64,000 nt of DNA from Arenibacter troitsensis. Its GTDB lineage: Bacteria > Bacteroidota > Bacteroidia > Flavobacteriales > Flavobacteriaceae. Below are positions 43,632 to 52,831 of the stretch, in pieces (within the stretch, counting starts at the first letter, position 1; each line of letters starts with the position of its first letter). The notes beneath the pieces are model-generated. The model did not search any database. It saw only the letters and a program-made list of their open reading frames with translations, and was not told the DNA's origin. The stretch covers positions 124,001 to 188,000 of the forward strand of contig NZ_FXAO01000003.1 in assembly GCF_900177645.1 (NCBI RefSeq). The letters run 5' to 3'. The translations under genes were made by a program, and so were the position numbers.

Positions 43632-44564
43632 TTATTTTTCTAATTTTTTTAATATAAAAGGGATTTGCTTAACATAGGCCAGCTGTTTTAATTTTTCCCT
43701 TGATTCCTCTGCCGGACTCCCAAAATAGTACGCTCCGCCTTCCAAGGATTTGGAAACCCCTGTTTGAGCCAGAACAACAGCTCTTTTTCCGATGGTGACG
43801 GCACTTGTTATTCCCACCTGTCCCCATAAGGTAACCTCATCTTCTATGATGACACAACCTGCAATGCCGGTTTGGGAAGCAATTAGGCATTTCTCACCAA
43901 TTACGGTATCATGGCCTATCTGGACTTGGTTGTCCAACTTTGTTCCTTTTTTAATGGTCGTATCTCCAGTAACCCCTTTATCTATAGTGCAAAGCGCACC
44001 AATATCAACGTTATCCCCAATGACTACCCTTCCTCCCGAGATTAGTTTATCATATCCTTCCGGCCTTTTTTTGTAATAAAAGGCGTCCGAACCCAATACC
44101 GACCCCGAATGAATGGTAACATTGTTTCCTATTACGCAATTATCGTATATGGATACATTGGAATGAATTAGGCAGTTATCGCCAATTACTACATTGTTTC
44201 CAATAAAGCAATTGGGTTGTACCACAGTTTCCTTACCAATTTTGGCAGAGCTGGCGATATTGGTTTGGGCCTGAACAAAAGGCTTAAAAAAAAGAGTTAG
44301 GATGTTGAAATCCCTAAAAGGATCATCTGAGATCAATAATGCCTTCCCTTCCGGGCAATCCACTTTTTTGTTGATCAAGACAATGGAGGCGGCACAGTTT
44401 AGGGCCTTGTCATAATATTTGGGATGATCCACAAATACGATATCACCTTTCTCCACAACATGGATTTCGTTCATGCCCAACACAGGAAAATCATCATGAC
44501 CCACATATTCGGCATTGATGATGGTCGCAATCTGGTTAAGCGTATAAGGGGATGGAAATTTCAT
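43632..44564 (-). CDS. LpxD paralogue (hexapeptide acyltransferase)
   Basis: 310 aa. The N-terminal LpxD-type domain has GDIVFVDHPKYYDKAL. The C-terminal left-handed beta-helix has many hexapeptides: IGKETVVQPNCFIGNNVVIG, GSVLGSDAFYYKK, and DNQVQIGHDTVIGEKCLIASQTGIAG, where His matches the catalytic His of LpxD. It is about 30 residues shorter than the lpxD product at 47380 in the same operon. It may acylate lipid A precursor with another chain or work on another surface sugar. It lies between efp and sucD. Confidence 0.8.
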   Translation of the reverse strand: MKFPSPYTLNQIATIINAEYVGHDDFPVLGMNEIHVVEKGDIVFVDHPKYYDKALNCAASIVLINKKVDCPEGKALLISDDPFRDFNILTLFFKPFVQAQTNIASSAKIGKETVVQPNCFIGNNVVIGDNCLIHSNVSIYDNCVIGNNVTIHSGSVLGSDAFYYKKRPEGYDKLISGGRVVIGDNVDIGALCTIDKGVTGDTTIKKGTKLDNQVQIGHDTVIGEKCLIASQTGIAGCVIIEDEVTLWGQVGITSAVTIGKRAVVLAQTGVSKSLEGGAYYFGSPAEESREKLKQLAYVKQIPFILKKLEK

Positions 44565-44612
44565 AGTTAGGTCTTATGCCATTATGCAGCAAAAAGCGTT
44601 GTGAAAACTGTT

Positions 44613-45179
44613 TTATTCCTTAACACGCTCCATATAAGCGCCTTTTTCCGTGTCAATTTTTATTTTATCGCCTTCATTGATAAACAAGGGAACATTTACG
44701 GTAGCCCCTGTTTCAACTTTGGCCGGTTTGGTTGCATTGGTCGCCGTATTGCCCTTAACCCCTGGTTCAGCGTAGGTAACTTCTAAAATAACACTTGCCG
44801 GCATATCTACAGAAAGTGGCATACTGTCCTCTGTATTGAAAAGTATGGTTACCACTTCGCCTTCCTTCAATAAATCGGGAGCATCCAAAGAACTCTCCTG
44901 TAGGGTAATCTGGTTGTAATCGTCCGTGTTCATAAAATGGTAGTTCTCTCCCTCAGCGTATAAAAACTGGTAAGAGCGGGTTTCTACACGCACATCCTCG
45001 ATTTTTGAACCTCCGGAAAATGTATTGTCCAATACTTTGCCCGTACTTATACTTTTAAGTTTAGTTCTTACGAAAGCCGGACCCTTACCCGGTTTTACAT
45101 GAAGAAATTCAATTATTTTGTAAATGTCGTTGTTGTACCTAATGCACAATCCTTTTCTAATATCTGATGTTGATGCCAT
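44613..45179 (-). CDS. efp: Translation elongation factor P
   Basis: 188 aa, normal length, three beta-barrel domains. The N-terminal KOW-like domain has FLHVKPGKGPAFVRTKLK; the Lys in PGKGP is the position modified in many bacteria. RSYQFLYAEGENYHFMNTDDYNQI follows, and the C-terminal part has TGATVNVPLFINEGDKIKIDTEKGAYMERV. It relieves ribosome stalling at polyproline. lpxA ends 6 nt upstream, so it is cotranscribed in the lpx operon. Confidence 0.95.
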   Translation of the reverse strand: MASTSDIRKGLCIRYNNDIYKIIEFLHVKPGKGPAFVRTKLKSISTGKVLDNTFSGGSKIEDVRVETRSYQFLYAEGENYHFMNTDDYNQITLQESSLDAPDLLKEGEVVTILFNTEDSMPLSVDMPASVILEVTYAEPGVKGNTATNATKPAKVETGATVNVPLFINEGDKIKIDTEKGAYMERVKE

Positions 45180-45185
45180 AAAATT

Positions 45186-45971
45186 CTAATTAGTACTGAA
45201 ATAACCTTTCATGATTCCTCTTTGGGAATCCCTTATAAATTGTAAAATTTCATCCCTTTCCGGAGTAGCCTCCATTTCTGCCTCTATTATTTGAACAGCT
45301 TGGGTATTGTTATAATTCTTTTGATATAGTATTCGGTATATGTTCTGTATCTCCCGAATTTTATCGGACTCAAAGTTTCTCCTTCTTAGTCCCACGGAAT
45401 TGATACCTACGTAAGATAAGGGTTCCCTTGCCGCTTTTACAAAAGGAGGCACATCCTTTCTTACCAAGGAACCGCCCGTTACAAAAGCGTGGCGACCAAT
45501 GGAAACAAATTGATGTACGGCCACCAGGCCGGCCAATATTACATTATCCCCAATGGTTACGTGTCCGGCCAAGGTGGAATTGTTGGAAAAAATACAATTG
45601 TTGCCCACCAAACAATCATGCGCAACATGGCAATAGGCCATAATTAGACAATTATCGCCAATAACCGTTTTCATCCTATCTGATGTGCCCTTGTGTATGG
45701 TGGCACATTCCCTTATGGTAGTGTTGTTGCCGATTATGACCGTGGTATCTTCGCCTTCGTACTTTAGGTCCTGTGGTGGTGCGGATATGACGGCACCAGG
45801 AAAAATATTGCAGTTTTTTCCAATTCTTGCCCCTTCCATTATGGTAACATTGGAACCAATCCATGTACCATCCCCAATAACTACGTTATTGTGAATGGTT
45901 GTAAATGGTTCTACTACAACATTTTTGGAAATTTTAGCTCCAGGGTGAATGTAAGCCAGTGGTTGATTCAT
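45186..45971 (-). CDS. lpxA: UDP-N-acetylglucosamine acyltransferase
   Basis: 261 aa. Starts LAYIHPGAKISKNVVVEPFT; hexapeptide repeats continue to about 190, including PPQDLKYEGEDTTVIIG and ECATIHKGTSDR, with catalytic His in MAYCHVAHDCLVGNN. The C-terminal helical part has GINSVGLRRRNF. It adds the first 3-hydroxyacyl chain to UDP-GlcNAc in lipid A synthesis. lpxC/fabZ ends 5 nt upstream. Confidence 0.95.
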   Translation of the reverse strand: MNQPLAYIHPGAKISKNVVVEPFTTIHNNVVIGDGTWIGSNVTIMEGARIGKNCNIFPGAVISAPPQDLKYEGEDTTVIIGNNTTIRECATIHKGTSDRMKTVIGDNCLIMAYCHVAHDCLVGNNCIFSNNSTLAGHVTIGDNVILAGLVAVHQFVSIGRHAFVTGGSLVRKDVPPFVKAAREPLSYVGINSVGLRRRNFESDKIREIQNIYRILYQKNYNNTQAVQIIEAEMEATPERDEILQFIRDSQRGIMKGYFSTN

Positions 45972-45976
45972 CCTTC

Positions 45977-47383
45977 TTATTTCTTTTTAACAATTTGAGC
46001 CATCATTTCAGCTTCGCATACCAATTTTCCATTGGCATAGGCATAGGCCTGCATGTGACATATACCTCGTCTAATGGGTGTAATTAAACTACAGTGGAAA
46101 ATTAAGGTGTCGCCGGGGAGAACTTTTTGCTTGAACTTCACATTGTCGATCTTCATGAAAAGTGTAAGGTAATTTTCGGGGTCTGGAACAGTACTCAGAA
46201 CCAAAATACCTCCAGTTTGCGCCATTGCTTCAACTTGAAGTACTCCGGGCATTACCGGGGCACCTGGGAAGTGGCCTACAAAAAAAGGTTCGTTCATGGT
46301 CACATTCTTCATTCCTACCACATGTTCATCGGATAGTTCCAGGATTCTGTCTATGAGCAGAAAAGGAGGTCTGTGTGGCAACATGTCCATAATCTGATGG
46401 ATATCCATCAAAGGCGGTTTGTTTAAATCATATTGTGGTACATGGTTCCTCTTTTCCATTTTAATGATTTTGGACAATTTTTTAGCGAACTGTGTATTCA
46501 CAAAATGTCCTGGCTTATTGGCAATAACCTTCCCTCGAATCCTTGTTCCTGTCAAGGCAAGATCACCAATAACATCCAATAACTTATGCCTGGCAGCTTC
46601 ATTGGGTTGGTGCAGTGTTAGGTTGTCCAAAATACCGTTGGGCTTTACCGATAATTTCTTTTTATTAAAAGCCTTTTCCAGCTTTTTCATGGTTGAATCG
46701 GAAATCTCCTTGTCTACATAAACAATGGCATTATTTAAATCACCACCCTTTATCAAGCCGTTTTCCAACAACATTTCAAGTTCGTGCAAGAAACTAAATG
46801 TTCTTGCATCCGCTATTTCAGATTTAAACTCGCTCAAACTCTCTAAGGTGGCATTTTGGGTGCCAAGCACCTTGGTACCAAAATCTACCATAGTAGTTAC
46901 CTGGTAGGTTTCCGATGGGATAATCGTTATTTCACTACCTGTTTCTTCATCTTTGTACGAAATAACATCCTTTACGATAAACTCATCCCGCAAGGCATTC
47001 TGCTCAACGATTCCCGCTTCTTCCAGCGCTTCTACAAAAAATTTGGAAGAACCGTCCATTATTGGAGGTTCCGGGGCATTCAACTCTATTAGGACATTGT
47101 CTATTTCCAAACCTACCAAGGCGGCCAAAACATGTTCCGAGGTCTGGATCTTTACCCCGCGTTTCTCCAAATTGGTGCCCCTTTGGGTATTTACTACATA
47201 GTTGGCATCAGCTTCAATGATGGGCTCACCTTCTAGATCCACACGTTTAAAAGCATAACCAAAATTTTCAGGGGCAGGAACAAACCTTAATGTCACATTT
47301 TCCCCTGTGTGCAATCCTACACCCTTAAGCGTAATTTCCTTTGCAATTGTCCGTTGTTTTGTAGTTGTGTTACTCACCGTCAA
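45977..47383 (-). CDS. lpxC/fabZ: Bifunctional LpxC deacetylase/FabZ dehydratase
   Basis: 468 aa fusion, typical of Bacteroidota. The LpxC part (1-305) has LKGVGLHTGENVTLRF, the zinc His in TSEHVLAALVGL, and HKLLDVIGDLALTG with further catalytic residues. The FabZ part (about 320-468) has QIMDMLPHRPPFLLIDRI and the hotdog catalytic His/Glu in VGHFPGAPVMPGVLQVEAMAQTG. It links the committed step of lipid A synthesis to the enzyme that governs the hydroxyacyl-ACP pool. It overlaps lpxD by 4 nt. Confidence 0.95.
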   Translation of the reverse strand: MTVSNTTTKQRTIAKEITLKGVGLHTGENVTLRFVPAPENFGYAFKRVDLEGEPIIEADANYVVNTQRGTNLEKRGVKIQTSEHVLAALVGLEIDNVLIELNAPEPPIMDGSSKFFVEALEEAGIVEQNALRDEFIVKDVISYKDEETGSEITIIPSETYQVTTMVDFGTKVLGTQNATLESLSEFKSEIADARTFSFLHELEMLLENGLIKGGDLNNAIVYVDKEISDSTMKKLEKAFNKKKLSVKPNGILDNLTLHQPNEAARHKLLDVIGDLALTGTRIRGKVIANKPGHFVNTQFAKKLSKIIKMEKRNHVPQYDLNKPPLMDIHQIMDMLPHRPPFLLIDRILELSDEHVVGMKNVTMNEPFFVGHFPGAPVMPGVLQVEAMAQTGGILVLSTVPDPENYLTLFMKIDNVKFKQKVLPGDTLIFHCSLITPIRRGICHMQAYAYANGKLVCEAEMMAQIVKKK

Positions 47384-48396
47384 TCCTTTTTTTCAATGTG
47401 TTCTAATCTATTTATTATTTTGGGCAGATTTTTAAAATGTACATAGGATTTATTGTAATCTCCATAGTTTAATGCCGGGGAGCCCTGTAATATTTCATCG
47501 TCCTTTACATTTCTTCCAATGCCGGACTGAGCCTGAATTTTTACCCTATCCCCTATTATAATATGACCAACAATACCTACCTGTCCCCCTATCTTGCAAT
47601 ACTTTCCAATTTTAGTAGATCCGGCTATTCCCGTCTGCGCAGCAATTACGGTATGTTCCCCAATTTCAACATTGTGGGCTATCTGAATTTGATTATCCAA
47701 TTTTACGCCTTTCCTAAGGATAGTAGAGCCCAAGGTGGCGCGATCAATCGTAGTACCCGCCCCTATATCCACATTGTCCTCAAGAATAACGTTTCCTGTT
47801 TGCGGTACGGCTATATATTCTCCATTTTCACTTGGAGCAAAACCAAAACCATCGGCTCCCAGAACTACCCCACTATGCACCACACAATTATTACCTATAA
47901 GTGTTTCCGAATAGATTTTGGCGCCTGCAAAGATGACCACATTGTTACCGATGGAAACGTTGTCTCCTATATAGACATTGGGATATATTTTTACATTGTC
48001 CCCTATCTTAACGTTATTGCCCAAATAGGAAAAAGCCCCTAAATAAAAATCCTTCCCGTGGGTAGCCGTATCCGCTCTAAACACAGGTTCCTCAATGCCA
48101 ATTTTGTTATTTTTTACCTGATTGTAATATTCCAAAAGTTTGGAAAAGGATTTATAGGCATCATCCACTTTTATCAAGGTGGTCTCTAATTGGTGGTCCG
48201 GAACAAAGTCCCTGTTTACAATGGTTACAGATGCTTTTGTAGTATAAATGTAGGAAGTGTATTTTGGGTTCGCCAGAAACGTTAGTGCTCCTTTTTCACC
48301 TTCTTCTATCTTCGCCAATTTATGTACAGCTATCTCTGGATTACCCTCCACATCCCCTTCCAATATACCCGCGATTTGGCTTGCTGTAAATATCAT
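47380..48396 (-). CDS. lpxD: UDP-3-O-acylglucosamine N-acyltransferase
   Basis: 338 aa from ATG 48396 (MIFTASQIAG); a GTG at 48402 is an alternative. The N-terminal uridine-binding domain has KGALTFLANPKYTSYIY. The hexapeptide helix has AKIYSETLIGNNCVVHSGVVLGADGFGFAP and DNQIQIAHNVEIGEHTVIAAQTGIAG with the catalytic His. It adds the second hydroxyacyl chain in lipid A synthesis. It follows the HD gene by about 20 nt. Confidence 0.95.
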   Translation of the reverse strand: MIFTASQIAGILEGDVEGNPEIAVHKLAKIEEGEKGALTFLANPKYTSYIYTTKASVTIVNRDFVPDHQLETTLIKVDDAYKSFSKLLEYYNQVKNNKIGIEEPVFRADTATHGKDFYLGAFSYLGNNVKIGDNVKIYPNVYIGDNVSIGNNVVIFAGAKIYSETLIGNNCVVHSGVVLGADGFGFAPSENGEYIAVPQTGNVILEDNVDIGAGTTIDRATLGSTILRKGVKLDNQIQIAHNVEIGEHTVIAAQTGIAGSTKIGKYCKIGGQVGIVGHIIIGDRVKIQAQSGIGRNVKDDEILQGSPALNYGDYNKSYVHFKNLPKIINRLEHIEKKD

Positions 48397-48419
48397 GGAC
48401 ACAAAAGTAAGAAAAATAG

Positions 48420-49649
48420 TTAAACGGAAACTTTAGGATAGCACATATAATATTTGGTTACGGTTTTGGAAAGCGTTTTCAAATATTGTTGGTCTGAGGC
48501 CTTGGCTACATCCGTGCTGCTACCATTACTTCGCAGAATGTTAATATTCTGACTTTTGGCGTTGTACGCCTGGTTTTCAATTTTCCCCGAAAACACGAAA
48601 TAAGACGTTTCTTCATCCGTTAACCCATGTTCGTTTTTGAAACTTAAAAAGTGTTTGTTCAGTTTGGCTTCATTAATAGGTTTATTCTTCAGTTTTACAT
48701 GTAACAAACTGCGGTTAATGATCATCTTACATAGTTTTGATAATACAAAATCCTCATGATCCTGCCAGCTTTTAATGGCCCACAAAATATCTACATCATC
48801 CAATTGGGCGAACAAATCCAATTTATCCCGTGAAAATTCTTCCTTTGGGATTTTATTTTCCATAAAGAATTTAAGGGCACCGTTGAACGGAACATTGTCA
48901 CCCTTGCCCAACAAATCCTTCGCCCTTTGTAATATTTTTATCAAAAGCTGCTCGGCTACCAATCCGGTTTTATGTAAATAAACCTGCCAATACATGAAGC
49001 GCCTGGCCATTAGAAATTTTTCAACCGAATAAATTCCCTTTTCCTCTATCACCAATTCTCCATTAAGAACATTCAACATGGTAAGGAGCCTTTCGGAATT
49101 TATATTTCCTTCCGCCACCCCAGTATAGAAACTATCCCTCTTTAAATAATCCATCCTGTCCATATCCAGTTGACTGGAGACCAATTGATTTAAAAACTTC
49201 TTGGGATATTGCCCTTTAAAAATGGCAATGGCCGTGCTTAGTTTTCCTTTGTATTTCTCATTTAGGGCCTCCATGAACAATAGGGATATATGTTCATGAT
49301 TCACTCCCTCCACAATACTGTGCTCCATGGCGTGGGAAAAAGGGCCGTGCCCAATATCATGCAATAATATGGCGCACAGGAGTCCGTCTTCCTCTTCCTT
49401 TGTAACTTCAACGGACTTGAACCTTAGGACCTGAATGGCCTGCTGCATTAAGTGCATACTTCCCAGAGCATGATGGAAACGGGTATGATGCGCCCCTGGA
49501 TAAACCAGATAGGACAGCCCCATTTGGGAGATTCTCCTTAACCTCTGAAAATAGGGTTCAGCAATTAGATTAAAGATTAGTGCATTGGGTATTCCGATAA
49601 ATCCGTAAATTGGATCATTGAAAATTTTGAGCTTATTTGATTTTATCAA
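48420..49649 (-). CDS. HD-domain phosphohydrolase (dNTPase-like)
   Basis: 409 aa. The N-terminal HD domain has HTRFHHALGSMHLMQQ, ILLHDIGHGPFSHAMEH and NHEHIS, a full His/Asp metal set, preceded by the typical IYGFIGIP. The family includes SAMHD1-like and dGTPase-like enzymes that remove triphosphate from dNTPs; the actual substrate here is unknown. It is the first gene of the lpx-efp operon and has a -7 box 22 nt upstream. It is divergent from porX, with a 37-nt gap between start codons. Confidence 0.85.
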   Translation of the reverse strand: MIKSNKLKIFNDPIYGFIGIPNALIFNLIAEPYFQRLRRISQMGLSYLVYPGAHHTRFHHALGSMHLMQQAIQVLRFKSVEVTKEEEDGLLCAILLHDIGHGPFSHAMEHSIVEGVNHEHISLLFMEALNEKYKGKLSTAIAIFKGQYPKKFLNQLVSSQLDMDRMDYLKRDSFYTGVAEGNINSERLLTMLNVLNGELVIEEKGIYSVEKFLMARRFMYWQVYLHKTGLVAEQLLIKILQRAKDLLGKGDNVPFNGALKFFMENKIPKEEFSRDKLDLFAQLDDVDILWAIKSWQDHEDFVLSKLCKMIINRSLLHVKLKNKPINEAKLNKHFLSFKNEHGLTDEETSYFVFSGKIENQAYNAKSQNINILRSNGSSTDVAKASDQQYLKTLSKTVTKYYMCYPKVSV

Positions 49650-49670
49650 AACCAGGATTCTTTACATAGG

Positions 49671-49678
49671 CAAATATA
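49671..49678 (-). promoter_or_regulatory. -7 box TATATTTG for the HD-lpx-efp operon
   Basis: Exact TAnnTTTG match, 22 nt from the HD gene ATG. It lies only 9 nt from the divergent porX ATG. Confidence 0.5.
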
Positions 49679-49686
49679 AGGACTAA

Positions 49687-51231
49687 ATGAACAAGATTAC
49701 AATACTTTGGGTAGATGATGAAATAGATTTATTAAAACCCCATATCTTATTTTTAGAAGGCAAGAATTATAAAGTTATAACTTGTCTAAGTGGTCGGGAG
49801 GCTTTGGATGAATTAAAGGAAACACATGTCGATATTGTTTTTTTGGATGAAAATATGCCCGGTATTTCGGGCTTGGAAACATTGAACGAAATAAAGGTGA
49901 TCAATAATTCCCTTCCCGTGGTTATGATTACCAAAAGTGAAGAGGAATTGATTATGGAGGAGGCCATTGGTTCTAAAATAGCGGATTATTTAATAAAACC
50001 GGTAAACCCCAATCAAATTTTGCTGTCCCTTAAAAAGAATCTGGACCATTCTCGCCTAGTATCAGAAAAGACGACCGCCAACTATCAACAGGAATTCCGG
50101 AAAATTGCAATGGAATTGGCTGTGGTGAATAGCTATGAGGAATGGGCGGAGCTTTATAAAAAACTTATATCCTGGGAATTGCGGTTGGAGGAAATAGAAG
50201 ATTCCGGAATGTTCGAAATACTGGAGTCCCAAAAAACGGAGGCGAACCAACAATTTGGGAAATTTGTGGAAAAAAATTATCCAGGTTGGTTTACCGATAA
50301 GGACGGCCCCGTTATGTCGCATACCCTCTTTGGTCAATTGGTTAAACCAGAATTGAAGGATAACAAAACGTTATTGGTGGTCATAGACAATTTAAGATAT
50401 GATCAATGGTTGGCTTTTGAAGACACCATTAACTCGTTCTACAGGAAACGTAAGGAAGTGCCGTATTTCAGTATTTTGCCTACGGCCACCCAATACGCAA
50501 GGAATGCCATATTCTCTGGGCTTACACCATTGGATATGGAAAAAAAATACCCACAATGGTGGAGAAATGATACAGAGGAAGGAGGTAAGAATCTATTCGA
50601 AGCGGAGTTTCTTGAAGCACAAATAAAGCGTTTGGGACTGGAATTGAAGTGGGAATACCATAAAATAAGCAGTTTGAAACAAGGGAAACACCTTTCCCAA
50701 AATTTTAGGTCCCAGAAGGAAAACGACCTAACGGTAATAGTCTACAATTTTGTGGATATGCTTTCCCATTCCAAAACGGAAATGGATGTGGTTAAGGAAT
50801 TGGCCGCAAATGATAAGGCGTACCGTTCCCTAACGCAGAGTTGGTTTAAAAACTCCCCCTTACTGGAAATCATACAACAAGCACAGGGTCTGGGTTTAAA
50901 ATTAATCCTTACTACAGATCATGGCACCATTAACGTAAAACAACCTTCCAAGGTAATTGGCGATAAGGAAACAAGTCTAAACCTTCGTTATAAAACGGGA
51001 CGTAGCCTAACCTACGAAGAAAAGGATGTATTGGAGGCAAAAGACCCTAAGAAAATATTTTTGCCCAACATTAATGTAAGCAGCTCTTACATATTTGCCA
51101 AAAATGATCTGTTCTTTGCTTATCCCAATAATTACAATCACTATGTTAGTTACTATAGGAATACCTATCAGCATGGAGGGGTTTCCATGGAGGAAATGAT
51201 AATACCGTTTGTAGTAATGGAACCAAGGTGA
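49687..51231 (+). CDS. porX: PorX: response regulator with PglZ phosphodiesterase domain, type IX secretion regulator
   Basis: 514 aa, normal PorX length. Receiver domain 1-120: WVDDEIDLLKPH, phospho-Asp54 in VFLDENMPG, and YLIKPVN with the conserved Lys. After a helical linker, the PglZ domain (about 205-510) of the alkaline phosphatase superfamily has LLVVIDNLRYDQW, nucleophile Thr in PTATQYARNAIFSG, and LTTDHGTINV. PorX works with the PorY kinase to control type IX secretion genes; its PglZ domain is reported to cleave cyclic oligonucleotides. porY is not in this window. tsaE follows 84 nt downstream, an order I recall from other flavobacteria. Confidence 0.95.
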   Translation: MNKITILWVDDEIDLLKPHILFLEGKNYKVITCLSGREALDELKETHVDIVFLDENMPGISGLETLNEIKVINNSLPVVMITKSEEELIMEEAIGSKIADYLIKPVNPNQILLSLKKNLDHSRLVSEKTTANYQQEFRKIAMELAVVNSYEEWAELYKKLISWELRLEEIEDSGMFEILESQKTEANQQFGKFVEKNYPGWFTDKDGPVMSHTLFGQLVKPELKDNKTLLVVIDNLRYDQWLAFEDTINSFYRKRKEVPYFSILPTATQYARNAIFSGLTPLDMEKKYPQWWRNDTEEGGKNLFEAEFLEAQIKRLGLELKWEYHKISSLKQGKHLSQNFRSQKENDLTVIVYNFVDMLSHSKTEMDVVKELAANDKAYRSLTQSWFKNSPLLEIIQQAQGLGLKLILTTDHGTINVKQPSKVIGDKETSLNLRYKTGRSLTYEEKDVLEAKDPKKIFLPNINVSSSYIFAKNDLFFAYPNNYNHYVSYYRNTYQHGGVSMEEMIIPFVVMEPR

Positions 51232-51315
51232 TCATAGTTTCAATGACCTTAATGAAATTTGTATTTTATTATTTAAGGAATAGGATTTAACTTGCGCAAA
51301 TTTTAATGGTTTAAA

Positions 51316-51726
51316 ATGACTATTTCCTATAATATTTCCCAATTATCCACTGTTGCCCAACAGTTGATTGCCAATGTACCCTCAAAAACACTATGCTTTT
51401 ATGGCGAGATGGGGGCCGGAAAGACCACCCTTATCAAGGCCTTGGTAAAGGAGTTGGAAGGTAGCGGCTCTACAAGTAGTCCAACTTTTGGAATTGTAAA
51501 CGAATACCATAGGGAGAACGGGGAGTTACTAGGGTATCATTTTGATTTTTACCGTTTAAATAGCGAATCAGAAGCCTGGGATCTTGGCTTGGAAGAATAC
51601 TTAAGTAGCGATACGTGGACCTTTATGGAATGGCCAGAAAAAATAGAAGGATTACTTCCGCCAGATAGAACCGAAATTAGAATTAAAATTTTGGATGAAA
51701 AAACCCGGCAACTTTCAATGATGTAG
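51316..51726 (+). CDS. tsaE: tRNA threonylcarbamoyladenosine biosynthesis ATPase
   Basis: 136 aa, normal TsaE length. Walker A GEMGAGKTT at residues 30-38, SSPTFGIVNEY, and HFDFYRL with Walker B region; FMEWPEKI near the C-terminus is diagnostic. It works with TsaB, TsaC and TsaD to make t6A37 of ANN-decoding tRNAs. It is downstream of porX, which may be cotranscribed. Confidence 0.94.
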   Translation: MTISYNISQLSTVAQQLIANVPSKTLCFYGEMGAGKTTLIKALVKELEGSGSTSSPTFGIVNEYHRENGELLGYHFDFYRLNSESEAWDLGLEEYLSSDTWTFMEWPEKIEGLLPPDRTEIRIKILDEKTRQLSMM

Positions 51727-51885
51727 TTGTTATATGGTATAATTTGTACAATCTAGGCATTGGACCAGTGCAATTTTCAGAAATTATATTGGTCCACTTG
51801 AAGCCAGGACCAAGTGATGAGTTATATTTTTCCGATGAAATGTATAATTTTATCGGTGTAATACACGTTATGTGGTTTTTTTTAA

Positions 51886-51893
51886 TATTTTTG
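51886..51893 (+). promoter_or_regulatory. -7 box TATTTTTG for the mini-lipoprotein gene
   Basis: TAnnTTTG match, 43 nt before the ATG at 51936. Confidence 0.4.
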
Positions 51894-51935
51894 TTTCATA
51901 CATAAACCCTTTATCGAACTTAAATTTTAAAGACC

Positions 51936-52124
51936 ATGAACATTAAAAAAGTTACCCTAGGCTTTGCTCTTGCGGCTTGTATTTCATTAATGAGTTTCTC
52001 CTGTACCCCAAGCAGCACTGCTGAAGACGATTCATTGTATGAACAAAATATTGATATATTAAAAATTAAGGTACCCGCCAACGGTATCGACATTTTAAAG
52101 GTAAAAGTGCCTAAGAACGGTTAA
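51936..52124 (+). CDS. Mini-lipoprotein with tandem 12-residue repeat (62 aa)
   Basis: The N-terminal signal peptide ends in MSFSC, a plausible lipobox with Cys23. The mature peptide is about 40 residues: an acidic spacer (TAEDDSLYEQN), then two near-identical 12-mers, IDILKIKVPANG and IDILKVKVPKNG, ending the protein. It has its own promoter-like box and a strong terminator 22 nt after the stop, so it is a self-contained unit. The function is unknown. The repeats alternate hydrophobic and charged residues and could form beta strands at the membrane surface. Confidence 0.7.
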   Translation: MNIKKVTLGFALAACISLMSFSCTPSSTAEDDSLYEQNIDILKIKVPANGIDILKVKVPKNG

Positions 52125-52145
52125 GGCATATTCTTTATATTTAGG

Positions 52146-52178
52146 TGGGCTTCTATATACTAGAAGCCCATTTTTTTT
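52146..52178 (+). terminator. Intrinsic terminator after the mini-lipoprotein gene
   Basis: A perfect 10-bp stem, TGGGCTTCTA/TAGAAGCCCA, with a 5-nt loop and T8 downstream. Confidence 0.9.
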
Positions 52179-52216
52179 GTTATAATAGAAGTAAAACAAT
52201 TACCCACTTGACCAAT

Positions 52217-52774
52217 ATGCTCAAACCGTTCCGCAAACTCGACCAAAGCAACAAAACAAAGAAGTCGAGAAGTCTTCTCATTGGAAGTATCGTAGCGGTC
52301 ATTATTGCCTTGACGCCCTTAATATTTTATTCTTACAAGTTCTTCCCATCCGGAAGTACCTTGGATCTTTATTTTTATACATATGAAAGTAAATACCAGT
52401 TAAGCATAATTACCGTCATGTGGCTGTTTATGGCCAAATTTGTACCCTTGGTGCTCTTGGCATTATGGTTCTTTACATGCAAGCACTGGTGGTATCACGT
52501 GTTGTTAATTCCAATAGCCATGTACGTCTTCCAAGTGGTATCCTTAATTTACGAAGATAGGTTTATAGATGAGGTCGAAATACTTTGGTTGCTGCCTATA
52601 ATGATAGTAATAATACCCTTTGTTTACTTTATTCGCTTAAAGTTGTTCGACAAACATGTTCTTGGCATTGATTTGGAGGCAATGGACCGGGAGTTAAAGG
52701 CGTACAAGGAAAAAGAACTTAAGGAAAAGGATCGACTTCAAAAAGACGAAATGGCAAAAGAAAAATTATCGTAA
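52217..52774 (+). CDS. Predicted four-helix membrane protein with charged tail
   Basis: 185 aa from ATG 52217; a longer frame from GTG 52145 runs through the terminator and is rejected. Four transmembrane segments at about residues 20-42, 62-85, 90-110 and 120-140. The C-terminus is a charged helix (AMDRELKAYKEKELKEKDRLQKDE), probably a cytoplasmic coiled coil. No family recognised. A -7-like TAATTTTG overlaps its stop and may drive the downstream ald. Confidence 0.65.
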   Translation: MLKPFRKLDQSNKTKKSRSLLIGSIVAVIIALTPLIFYSYKFFPSGSTLDLYFYTYESKYQLSIITVMWLFMAKFVPLVLLALWFFTCKHWWYHVLLIPIAMYVFQVVSLIYEDRFIDEVEILWLLPIMIVIIPFVYFIRLKLFDKHVLGIDLEAMDRELKAYKEKELKEKDRLQKDEMAKEKLS

Positions 52775-52779
52775 TTTTG
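52772..52779 (+). promoter_or_regulatory. -7 box TAATTTTG upstream of the alanine dehydrogenase gene
   Basis: TAnnTTTG match overlapping the preceding stop codon, 52 nt before the ATG at 52832. Confidence 0.35.
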
Positions 52780-52831
52780 ATTTCGGATAGAATCGATACA
52801 TATCGATATATATCTGACAGATTTACAACAT

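Noticed and set aside
52145-52216. Upstream extension of the membrane protein gene at 52217
   Set aside because: The extended frame would start inside the terminator hairpin of the preceding gene. The ATG at 52217 gives a normal membrane protein N-terminus.
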